Assembly: GCA_964584665.1 (NCBI GenBank)
Contig: CAZPAO010000011.1
Location: forward strand, 1-64,000
DNA from: DASUBN01 sp964584665
GTDB taxonomy: Bacteria > Pseudomonadota > Gammaproteobacteria > Natronospirales > REEB76
Length of the DNA: 64,000 bases
Direction: 5' to 3'
Part shown: piece by piece, positions 17,209-23,969 of the stretch
Layout of the letters: each line of letters starts with the position of its first letter
Position numbering within the stretch: the first letter of the stretch is position 1
Position numbers and translations under genes: made by a program
Notes under the pieces: generated by a model
Database searches by the model: none
Told to the model about the DNA's origin: nothing
What the model saw: only the letters and a program-made list of their open reading frames with translations

Positions 17209-18057
17209 CTACGATTGTTTCCCCAGGACCGCCAGCGCCACACCCCCCAAGATAGCGCAGGAAGCGATGGCGAGGCGCGAAGTGAAGGCCTCGTCCAGCA
17301 GCCAGATGCCGCCGAAGGCGGCGATGACCGGCACCGAGAGCTGCACGATGGCGGCACGCGTGGCGGTGAGGCCCTTGAGAGCCGAGTACCAGACGACGTA
17401 GCCCAGCCCCGAGGTGATGGCGCCGGATGCGACGGCATACAGCACGCCCACGGTGTCGAGGTGCAGCCGCGGCAGGAACGGCAGGTTGCAGAGGACGGCG
17501 AGCGGCGCCGCCCAAAGGAAATTCCCGGCGGTCGAACTGACCGGATCGGCCGCGCCGCGTCCGCGCAGGGAATACACGCCCCAGGCGAGACCCGCGACGA
17601 CCATCAATGCCGCGCCCAGGGGCTCCGGCGCAGCGAGCCCCGGCCATACCAGGAACACGAGGCCGCCCAGGGAGAGCGCGAGCCCGCCGAGCTGGGCCGG
17701 ACCCGGACGCTCACCCTGCCACAGCCCCGCCGCCAGCATGCAGAGCTGCACCGCGCCGAAGGCCAGGAGCGCGCCGACGCCCACCCCAAGGCTCACATAG
17801 GCGAAGGAGAAGGCGATGGCGTAGACGAAGAGCGCCAGGGCCGAGTACGCATCGCCGCGGACGCGCGCACCGCGGGCGCGCACCAGCAGCCACAGCACAG
17901 CCGCACCGGAGACGAGGCGCAGGCTGGTGAAGCTCGCCGCGTCGATGTGCGAGGCCTTGAGCGCGAGGCGGCAGAGAAGTGAGTTGGCGGCGAAGGCCGC
18001 GAGGGCGGCGGCGGTGAGGAGCAGCAGCCGCGGGGCGGCATGCTTGGAAGCTGTCAT
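17209..18057 (-). CDS. EamA/DMT-family transporter
   Basis: A 282-residue inner-membrane protein with ten hydrophobic segments in two EamA repeats. The first ends near WPGLAAPEP; the second contains GVYSLRGRG and the typical LSVPVIAAFGGIWLLDEAF block of drug/metabolite exporters. Family members export amino acids, nucleobases or drugs; substrate not inferable. It sits between two of the three paralogous lipoproteins, with short spacing on both sides (68 and 20 bp), which suggests one operon from about 18660 down to 15749. Confidence 0.9.
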   Translation of the reverse strand: MTASKHAAPRLLLLTAAALAAFAANSLLCRLALKASHIDAASFTSLRLVSGAAVLWLLVRARGARVRGDAYSALALFVYAIAFSFAYVSLGVGVGALLAFGAVQLCMLAAGLWQGERPGPAQLGGLALSLGGLVFLVWPGLAAPEPLGAALMVVAGLAWGVYSLRGRGAADPVSSTAGNFLWAAPLAVLCNLPFLPRLHLDTVGVLYAVASGAITSGLGYVVWYSALKGLTATRAAIVQLSVPVIAAFGGIWLLDEAFTSRLAIASCAILGGVALAVLGKQS

Positions 18058-18125
18058 GGGATATCCCGGTGTGGGCGCCGCGTCAGACGATAGCAGACGC
18101 CCGCCACCGGGGATATGCGCTCAGC

Positions 18126-18659
18126 TCAGAGGTCCAGGACCTGGGCCACGTCCTTGGCCTCGAGGCGTTCGCTGTCGTGCCCCATGGTGGCGGAGCAGAT
18201 GTCACGTCCCTCGGCGAGATCGCGGTAGTGGTGCGGCAAGGCGGCGATGTCCTGCAGGGTGGTGCTGTTGGTGTAGCTCGGCATGCCGTCCTCGCCCAGC
18301 TGGAAGGTGTATGTACCGCCGTAGTTGAAGCAGTTGGCCTGCACGTCGAACCAGCCGTTGGGGGTGGTGATGGGGTAGTTGCTGCGGCCGTCCGGATTGT
18401 AGCTGAGCAGGTGGTAACGGCCCGGGGGCAGCGAGGCCATGGCATAGCCCACGCTGTCGCCGGCGGCGATGTGGCGCACCTTGATGCTGATGGGCTTGGC
18501 CCCTTCCTGCTGCACCACGATGTCGGAGCTGGCGAAGATGTTGGTGGCGGCGACATAGAGGCCGAGCTGGCCCGGATCGTTCTCGAAGGCATGCTGCGGG
18601 GTGGAGCAGCCGCACAGGAGCCAGGCTGCGGCGGAAAGCGACAGGACGAGCGACTTCAT
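18126..18659 (-). CDS. Lipoprotein C, member of a local three-paralogue family
   Basis: A 177-residue lipoprotein (lipobox LLCGC) and the first gene of the cluster. Family blocks: DPGQLGLYVAATN, SLPPGRYHLLSYNPDG, GWFDVQANCFNYGGTY and GRDICSA. The two conserved non-anchor cysteines are retained. Upstream is a 22-bp palindrome overlapping a TATAAT box (18723-18744), suggesting that this small operon is repressor-controlled. Function unknown. Confidence 0.75.
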   Translation of the reverse strand: MKSLVLSLSAAAWLLCGCSTPQHAFENDPGQLGLYVAATNIFASSDIVVQQEGAKPISIKVRHIAAGDSVGYAMASLPPGRYHLLSYNPDGRSNYPITTPNGWFDVQANCFNYGGTYTFQLGEDGMPSYTNSTTLQDIAALPHHYRDLAEGRDICSATMGHDSERLEAKDVAQVLDL

Positions 18660-18722
18660 GGTATCTCCCTGACAAAGATGAGGCCCGGCAGCCGCCGGGA
18701 CCGGGCAAGACCTCGCGGGTCT

Positions 18723-18744
18723 ATGTACTAAAATTATAGTACAT
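18723..18744 (-). promoter_or_regulatory. Palindromic operator overlapping a -10 box
   Basis: A perfect 8-bp inverted repeat, ATGTACTA-N6-TAGTACAT. Read on the minus strand it contains TATAAT (18738-18733), about 75 bp upstream of lipoprotein C. A TTGTCA (18763-18758) could be the -35 box but the spacer would be 19 bp. A dimeric repressor bound here would block the promoter. The regulator is not identified in the window. Confidence 0.55.
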
Positions 18745-18776
18745 GTCCCGTCCCGGCTGACAAGCCGGGACGGGAC
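18745..18776 (-). terminator. 14-bp perfect hairpin downstream of the MAPEG gene
   Basis: GTCCCGTCCCGGCT (18745-18758) pairs exactly with AGCCGGGACGGGAC (18763-18776) around the loop GACA. It lies 8 bp after the stop of the minus-strand MAPEG gene, so it is likely its terminator, but there is no clear U-run; the next bases are the palindromic operator. Confidence 0.5.
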
Positions 18777-18783
18777 GAAGGCT

Positions 18784-19173
18784 TCAGAACAGAGGGATGG
18801 CGAGCATCAAGATGCCCACCAGGGACACGGTCCAGATGCCTGTGCGCAGCACCGGGATGCCGGAGGCATAGACCGGCAGGTAGGCCACACGGGCCCAGAA
18901 ATAGATCATGGCGCCCCAAGCCGTGAGCGCGGTATGCACGCCCATCGCCCCGCCCAGGAGCACCAGGGCGGCGAAGAACGGGAAGGTCTCCAGGAAGTTA
19001 TACAGCGCGCGGTCGAGGCGCCCCGGCACTTTCGGCAGCGGCGGCATCACCTCGTCGCGGGGGCTGAAGCCCCAGGGCATGCCCCGCACCAGGATGGCGC
19101 CGGTGGCGGCGATGGCCACCTGCACCAGCCCCAGGATCACGCTCCATAGCAGCATCTGATATTCACCGGTCAT
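18784..19173 (-). CDS. MAPEG family membrane protein
   Basis: A 129-residue, four-helix membrane protein of the MAPEG superfamily (eicosanoid/glutathione metabolism in eukaryotes, mostly uncharacterised in bacteria). Family features: RLDRALYNFLETFPFFAALVLL (the conserved N-x-x-E motif after the first loop) and WARVAYLPVYASGIPVLRTGIW. It is preceded by another small membrane protein at 19210 on the same strand, 36 bp away. Function unknown; detoxification of hydrophobic electrophiles is the family's usual role. Confidence 0.87.
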   Translation of the reverse strand: MTGEYQMLLWSVILGLVQVAIAATGAILVRGMPWGFSPRDEVMPPLPKVPGRLDRALYNFLETFPFFAALVLLGGAMGVHTALTAWGAMIYFWARVAYLPVYASGIPVLRTGIWTVSLVGILMLAIPLF

Positions 19174-19209
19174 GTACCTCTCCTCGCGTGGATGAAGATG
19201 TCGGGAGAG

Positions 19210-19581
19210 TCACTTGTCGTGACTCTCGCCCCAATGGAAAAGATGCATGACCCGGTGCAGCACCGGTGCCGTCATGATGCCGACGATGATGATGAACACG
19301 AGGCCCGCATAGAGGGCGTAGAAGCCGGCGAACACCTTGCCGCCGTCAGAGAGGCCCTCGGTCTTGATGGGCCCCATGCCACCCAGCAGCATGGCGCTGT
19401 TGACGAAGGCGTCGCGCCAACCCATGTCCTCGTAGTAGGCGTACCCGCCCATGCCGATGGCGAGGGAGAAGGCCACCAACACCTGGGCGAACAGCGCGTG
19501 TTTGAGCATGCGCAGCAGGAAGCGGCCGCGGCTGAGAGGCTTCGCATGGCGCGGTTCGTATAGAGACCGGACTACCGACAT
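19210..19581 (-). CDS. Two-helix membrane protein with a pore-loop-like segment
   Basis: A 123-residue protein. Two strong transmembrane helices (residues ~28-48 and ~82-105) flank a moderately hydrophobic re-entrant-looking segment, DAFVNSAMLLGGMGPI. This helix-pore loop-helix order recalls two-TM ion channels, but the selectivity-filter signature TxGYGD is absent; GGMGP stands in its place. I do not recognise the family. It is upstream of the MAPEG gene and probably cotranscribed. Confidence 0.65.
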   Translation of the reverse strand: MSVVRSLYEPRHAKPLSRGRFLLRMLKHALFAQVLVAFSLAIGMGGYAYYEDMGWRDAFVNSAMLLGGMGPIKTEGLSDGGKVFAGFYALYAGLVFIIIVGIMTAPVLHRVMHLFHWGESHDK

Positions 19582-19618
19582 CTCCCTTTCCCTCTGGATA
19601 AACCGACCTCAATCTACA

Positions 19619-19763
19619 CTTAAAAGCGTCCCGAGCGAAGGGCGTGTACTGCGCGTGCGCAAGGCGAGTCCTCGCACTCGCCGCTCTCGCACGTCCTTTG
19701 TGCTCCGCGGCACGTACGCACCCCGCTACAGATAACGCCCTGCCAAGCGCAGCTGCTTTTAAG
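19619..19763. repeat. Intergenic imperfect palindrome, diverged relative of the 127-bp repeat
   Basis: 145 bp bounded by a 9-bp perfect terminal inverted repeat, CTTAAAAGC (19619-19627) and GCTTTTAAG (19755-19763). The left end (AAAGCGT..CGAGCGAAGG) and right end (AACGCCCTGCC-AGCGCAGC) match the element at 33954-34080; the middle differs and has its own hairpin (GGCGAGT/ACTCGCC). The right end overlaps the stop codon of the dehydrogenase gene at 19759. Confidence 0.55.
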
Positions 19764-20715
19764 CCACCCTGTTCCGCATCTCTCCCTTCTGGAACGCAGC
19801 GATGTTCAGCGCCATCTCATCCACCACCCGCTGGCGCGCCTCGCGGGCGGCCCAGGCCACGTGCGGGGTGACGATGAGGTTGGGGATGGAAGGGTCCAGC
19901 AGCGGGTTGCCGTGCACCGGCGGCTCCTCCGAGAGCACGTCGATGCCGGCCCCGGCCAGGCGTCCGGCCCGCAGCATGGTAGCCAGGGCGTGCTCATCCA
20001 CGATGGCGCCGCGGGAGCAGTTGATGAGCACCGCCGTGGGCTTCATGAGGGTGAGTTCATTGGGGCCGATGAGGCCGCGGGTCTCGGGGGTGAGGGGCAT
20101 GTGGATGCTTAGGACATCCACGAGGGGCAGCAAGTCGTGCAGCGGCAGGCGGCCCTGGCGCTTGTCGTCCTTGTTGCGGGCGGCGAGGAACACGCCCATG
20201 CCGAAGGCCTCCGCCACCCGCGCCACCGCCTGTCCGGTGTGGCCGTAACCCAGGATGCCCATCCGCTTTCCGGCGAGTTCGCGGATGGGGTAGTCGAGCA
20301 TGGTGAATTGGGGCGAACGCTTCCAGGCGCCCTCCCTGAGCAGCGCCTCGTAACCCTTCAAGTGCTGGGTGAGGGCGAGCAGGAGCGCGAACACATGCTG
20401 GGCCATGGAAGCGGTGGAATAGGCCGGCACGTTGGTGACGCCTATCTTGCGGTCCCAGGAGGCGGCGAGGTCCACGTTGTTGACGCCGGTGGCGGCCACG
20501 CTGATGAGCTTCACCGCGGGCAGGCGCTTCACGATGTCCGCCGGCAGCTTCACCTTGTTGATGATCACCACGTCGGCATCCGCGACGTGCTCGAGCACCC
20601 GCTCCGGAGGCGTGACCGCGTAGGTGCGCAGCACCGACAACACCTTCTCCAGGGGGCGCAGCTTGATGTCGCCCTGGTGGCTCACGGTATCGAGATCGAG
20701 GAATACGCCCTTCAT
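19759..20715 (-). CDS. D-2-hydroxyacid dehydrogenase (glycerate dehydrogenase-like)
   Basis: A 318-residue NAD(P)-dependent oxidoreductase that interconverts 2-oxoacids and D-2-hydroxyacids. The Rossmann motif is GILGYGHTGQAVARVAEAFG (153-172). The catalytic Arg is in NCSRGAIVDE, Glu in LSEEPP, and His in TPHVAWA. Overall similarity is closest to HprA-type hydroxypyruvate/glycerate dehydrogenases. The stop codon overlaps the right terminal repeat of an intergenic palindrome. Confidence 0.92.
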   Translation of the reverse strand: MKGVFLDLDTVSHQGDIKLRPLEKVLSVLRTYAVTPPERVLEHVADADVVIINKVKLPADIVKRLPAVKLISVAATGVNNVDLAASWDRKIGVTNVPAYSTASMAQHVFALLLALTQHLKGYEALLREGAWKRSPQFTMLDYPIRELAGKRMGILGYGHTGQAVARVAEAFGMGVFLAARNKDDKRQGRLPLHDLLPLVDVLSIHMPLTPETRGLIGPNELTLMKPTAVLINCSRGAIVDEHALATMLRAGRLAGAGIDVLSEEPPVHGNPLLDPSIPNLIVTPHVAWAAREARQRVVDEMALNIAAFQKGEMRNRVA

Positions 20716-20750
20716 CGCTGCAGCCTCTCCTCCCTGGCGCGGATACTACA

Positions 20751-20776
20751 CCGCCGCGCCCTCACGGGCGCGGCGG
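20751..20776 (-). terminator. GC-rich hairpin between two minus-strand genes
   Basis: An 11-bp perfect stem, CCGCCGCGCCC (20751-20761) with GGGCGCGGCGG (20766-20776), and a TCAC loop. It lies 30 bp after the stop of the 20806 lipoprotein gene. No U-run follows on the minus strand, so termination is plausible but not canonical. Confidence 0.4.
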
Positions 20777-20805
20777 CGGTTTATGTCGCACGGTCCGAGG
20801 AAGCG

Positions 20806-21624
20806 TCAGTGGGTGAGCGCCTCGACGATCTTCTGCGCGATGAGGTCGGCGGCATGGTTGATGCCGCCGGGACCAGCGCCCGGACCCCACAGGTAGGTGA
20901 CTTGCCCCGTCTGCTCATCCTTGTTGGCGATGTAACCGGTGTCGGGACTGTTGGCCGTGAAGCGGATGTCGTAGATGCCGCTCAGGTCGTCGCTGAAGTT
21001 GTAGTAGTTGAAGGTGCAGTTCACGCTCTGACAGATGGGCACGTGCAGGGTGACGATGCCACCCACTTCGCCCGTGGCCACCACGATGAACTTGGCCTCC
21101 ACGCTGGCCACCGCCTCGCCCACCTTGCCGGAACCGCCGGTGCCCGGCTGCCCGCTGTCGGTGAGATAGTCCTGGCTCACGAGCCAGTCCTGCGGATCGT
21201 CGAACTTGAGGGAGCTCACGTCGATGATGAGGTCCGTGTCCACCCGCGACTGGATCTCCTTGTAGCTGGTGATGCCCTTCTCGTTCATGAGGTTGTTGAG
21301 CAGGGCCCGGTCGCGCACCACGAAGCCGGCCTTGAACAGGCGCTTCTCGATGATGTCGTAGGCGCCGTTCAAGGAGGTGTCGGCGTTGCCGCTCTGGCCG
21401 GTCTGGGACTGGGTCACGTTGTTGCTGACGTTGGGCACGCGCAGCACGACCTTGAGCGCGGGGTTCTCGTGCACGAGCTTGGTGAGGCTCGGGCGCACGT
21501 CGATCTCGTCCTGGGGCGGCGGCGGCCAGTTCACGCGGGTGATGTTGTAGGACTGGGTGGTGGCGCAGCCGGAAAGCAAAAGGCAAGCCGCGAAGGCAGC
21601 AAGCTTGAGAGTCTTGGCGAACAT
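20806..21624 (-). CDS. Lipoprotein with CsgG-like features
   Basis: A 272-residue lipoprotein (lipobox LLSGC). The segment NGAYDIIEKRLFKAGFVVRD, then LLNNLMNEKGITSYKEIQSR and DLIIDVSSLKF, resembles the alpha/beta fold of CsgG/TolB-N-like periplasmic lipoproteins that form or feed outer-membrane assemblies. I cannot assign it firmly. Two cysteines flank ICQSVNCTF and may form a disulfide. A GGGAG ribosome-binding site precedes the ATG. Confidence 0.7.
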   Translation of the reverse strand: MFAKTLKLAAFAACLLLSGCATTQSYNITRVNWPPPPQDEIDVRPSLTKLVHENPALKVVLRVPNVSNNVTQSQTGQSGNADTSLNGAYDIIEKRLFKAGFVVRDRALLNNLMNEKGITSYKEIQSRVDTDLIIDVSSLKFDDPQDWLVSQDYLTDSGQPGTGGSGKVGEAVASVEAKFIVVATGEVGGIVTLHVPICQSVNCTFNYYNFSDDLSGIYDIRFTANSPDTGYIANKDEQTGQVTYLWGPGAGPGGINHAADLIAQKIVEALTH

Positions 21625-21806
21625 GAGATCTCCCCTCCCCCATGATTATCGTGCTGTCACTCTAGCCCTCGGGAGACGGAAAGGTCCACGCGGTGACATT
21701 CTCGCGCGGCTCAGCCACGCGCAAGCGCTTGTTTTGACTGGGATTGGAATGGGACAGCTGCCGCTTACGGTATAGTCTGCGCCGCCCTCAAACGCCGGGA
21801 TGCCGA

Positions 21807-22448
21807 ATGTATACCCCCAGCCATTTCGACGAACGCGACCTCGCCGCCCAGCAGGCGGTGATCACGCGCCATCCCTTCGCGCTGCTGGTGACGCAACACG
21901 CGGGCGAGACCCACCTCACCCACCTGCCCTTCCACCTGGACGCGAGCCGTGGCCCGCGCGGCACGCTGGAAGCGCACCTCGCCCGGGTGAACCCGCACTC
22001 CGATGCGATCCTGGCAGGCGCGCCCTCCACGGTGGTGTTCAAGGGGCCCGATACCTACGTCTCGCCGCGCTGGTACGTGGACCCGGCCAAGAACGTGCCC
22101 ACCTGGAACTACGTGGCGGTGCACGTGCACGGCCGGCCGAAGCCGGTGACGGAGCCCGCGGCGCTGCTGGCCCTCATCGGCCGGCTCACGGACGAGCATG
22201 AAGCATACATAGAGCAACCTTGGAGCATGGCCGAGGCGCGCCCTTATGTGGAGCGGCTGGTGGGTCACATCGTGGGGTTCACGCTCGAGATGGAGCGCAT
22301 CGAAGGCAAGTTCAAGTTGAGCCAGAACCGCAGCGATGACGACCGTGCCGGCGTGCTCAAGGAGTTCGCTAGGAACGGAGCAGACGGCGTGAAAGAGATG
22401 CTGGCCCTGATGCGCGGGCTCTACACGGAAGACGGCAAGCTCCGCTGA
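21807..22448 (+). CDS. PaiB-like FMN-binding protein
   Basis: A 213-residue protein of the PaiB/FMN-binding split-barrel family. Family blocks are clear: MYTPSHFDE at the start, HLTHLPFHLD, VNPHSDAI, YVSPRWY and VPTWNYVAVHVHG, and the C-terminal KFKLSQNRSDDDRAGV. B. subtilis PaiB is described as a transcriptional regulator of sporulation and protease genes; in proteobacteria the family is usually annotated as an FMN-binding negative regulator and the role is uncertain. The upstream in-frame extension to 21744 is not family-like. Confidence 0.92.
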   Translation: MYTPSHFDERDLAAQQAVITRHPFALLVTQHAGETHLTHLPFHLDASRGPRGTLEAHLARVNPHSDAILAGAPSTVVFKGPDTYVSPRWYVDPAKNVPTWNYVAVHVHGRPKPVTEPAALLALIGRLTDEHEAYIEQPWSMAEARPYVERLVGHIVGFTLEMERIEGKFKLSQNRSDDDRAGVLKEFARNGADGVKEMLALMRGLYTEDGKLR

Positions 22449-22449
22449 A

Positions 22450-23223
22450 TCACTGCGCCGCCTTCGGCGGCAAGAACACGGCCGGGTCGAACTTGGGGTT
22501 TATCTTGAGCGACTTCACCTGTTGGTGCGCGAGTTCCTTGCCGCTGACGATGTCCTTGTTGACGGAGGCGAAGGCGTACTGCAGGCCCTCCACGGGCCGG
22601 TAGTCGGACCAGTCCGTCTCCACCCAGGTCTCGTGCCCGTCCAGCGCCGGGTGGAACGCACGGAAGTCGCGGCCACGGTCGATCATCCAGGTGTCAGGGT
22701 TGACGTAGCGGTAACTCTCGAAGCCATCGCTCAGCTTGAGCTTCAGCACGTAGTAGTCGATGCCGTCCAAGCGCTCGCGTCCCGCATATTCCAGCGTGTG
22801 CCCGTTCGAGCGCATGTCCTTCAGGTTGAAGATGTTCCCGGGGAATTGGGTGCCGTGCCAGAGTGCTGCGCTGTGGGGATCGACCACCGGCGTGCTGCCG
22901 TCCTTGCCGAGATCCCATCCCTGGTGCCCGTCATAGGCCTCGGTGTAGACGCGCTTGCCGCCCTTCAGGATGTCGATGCGCATGCGCCCGTCGCGGGTCA
23001 CCTTGTAGTCCGCGTCCAGGTCCTGCCCGCCGTCCTGCATGGCCAGGCTCAACTCCAGGGTCTCGATGCCGGAAGTGTCCTGCCCGTGGGTCACGGCACG
23101 CTGGTTGTTGGCGACGATCTGGTCCAGGTCCACGGGCGGGGCCGGCAGGGCGCCGGCCGCGGCGGTCAGGCCCGCCAAGCCCAGGAACACGATACAAAGC
23201 CCGTCGCTACGTCTGTTGCGCAT
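22450..23223 (-). CDS. Exported LolA/outer-membrane-lipoprotein-sorting-like protein
   Basis: A 257-residue exported protein with a signal peptide (GLCIVFLGLAGLTAAAGALPAP). The mature part has the LolA-like repeated pattern of strands: DADYKVTRDGRMRIDIL, YDGHQGWDL, YYVLKLKLSDGFESYRYV and TDWSDYRPVEG, seen in outer-membrane-lipoprotein-sorting and MucB/RseB-N-like proteins that bind lipids. No direct role is assigned. I prefer ATG 23223, which has AGAAGGAAG upstream, over the GTG at 23238. It converges with the PaiB-like gene, one base separating their stops. Confidence 0.75.
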   Translation of the reverse strand: MRNRRSDGLCIVFLGLAGLTAAAGALPAPPVDLDQIVANNQRAVTHGQDTSGIETLELSLAMQDGGQDLDADYKVTRDGRMRIDILKGGKRVYTEAYDGHQGWDLGKDGSTPVVDPHSAALWHGTQFPGNIFNLKDMRSNGHTLEYAGRERLDGIDYYVLKLKLSDGFESYRYVNPDTWMIDRGRDFRAFHPALDGHETWVETDWSDYRPVEGLQYAFASVNKDIVSGKELAHQQVKSLKINPKFDPAVFLPPKAAQ

Positions 23224-23322
23224 CTTCCTTCTCCGCACTCTGGCACGGTGGAACGTGCCTCATGGAGATAGATGCGCCGGCCCCCTAAAAGGTTGCGCCG
23301 GACACTTCCGGACACTTTCAGG

Positions 23323-23853
23323 TCAAAACAGCTTGGCCTGCCGGCTCGCAGCCGGGAGCGCGCCTTCCAGGGCCAGGAGCTTCTGCTTGATGGGCAGTCC
23401 CCCGCCGAAGCCGGTGAGGGAACCGTCAGCGCCGATGACCCGGTGACAGGGCACGATCACCGGGATCGGGTTCTGGCCGTTGGCGGCGCCCACGGCGCGA
23501 GGCGCCTCCGGATGGCGTATGCGGCGGGCCAGCTCACCGTAGGACCAAGTCTTGCCGTAGGGGATGGTCCTGAGCGCCTTCCACACCTTGAGCTGGAACT
23601 CGGTGCCCTGGGGCGAGAGCGGCAGGTCGAAGTCCGTGAGCTTGCCGGCGAAATAGGCCTTGAGCTGGCGCTTCACTTCGCGGAACGGCCGCTCCGAAGG
23701 CTCCCAGCTCTTGTCCGGCTTGGTGGGCCCGCGCTTGCCGTCCTGGAAATATACGCCGTGCAATGCGTCCGCATCGCCCACCAGCAGGAGACCGCCGATG
23801 GGGGTGTCCAGGGTGTGGTGGTAGAGATGTTCGCCGCGGATGAGTGATTTCAT
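23323..23853 (-). CDS. ogt: Methylated-DNA--protein-cysteine methyltransferase
   Basis: A 176-residue suicide enzyme that removes O6-alkyl groups from guanine (and O4 from thymine). The active-site motif is PVIVPCHRVIG with acceptor Cys136; the helix-turn-helix segment TIPYGKTWSYGELARRI and GAANGQNP are in place. The ATG at 23853 starts at the family N-terminus; the frame continues upstream to 23997 through a repeat-like intergenic sequence and is not coding-like. It is 117 bp downstream of an Ada-AlkA fusion on the same strand, forming a small alkylation-repair unit. Confidence 0.93.
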   Translation of the reverse strand: MKSLIRGEHLYHHTLDTPIGGLLLVGDADALHGVYFQDGKRGPTKPDKSWEPSERPFREVKRQLKAYFAGKLTDFDLPLSPQGTEFQLKVWKALRTIPYGKTWSYGELARRIRHPEAPRAVGAANGQNPIPVIVPCHRVIGADGSLTGFGGGLPIKQKLLALEGALPAASRQAKLF

Positions 23854-23888
23854 GCTGCTCTCCAAGAGTATCGATTCCCAAGATGTCT

Positions 23889-23941
23889 TCGCTTCCTCCC
23901 TCTCCCGGAAGGAGTGCGCTTCGCTCTCCGGGAGGAAGGTT
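23889..23941. repeat. Imperfect inverted repeat between Ada-AlkA and ogt
   Basis: The pyrimidine-rich CTTCCTCCCTCTCCCGGA and the purine-rich TCCGGGAGGAAGG form an imperfect hairpin in the 116-bp gap. Its composition resembles the CCCTCTCCCGG-type intergenic palindromes common in high-GC gammaproteobacteria. I see only one copy in the window. Confidence 0.35.
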
Positions 23942-23969
23942 GGGATGAGAGTGATCTGTTCCCAGGTAT

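Noticed and set aside
21734..21776. TTGACT and TATAGT hexamers upstream of the PaiB-like gene
   Set aside because: The spacing (31 bp) is wrong for a sigma-70 promoter and the alternative TTGGAA gives 21 bp.
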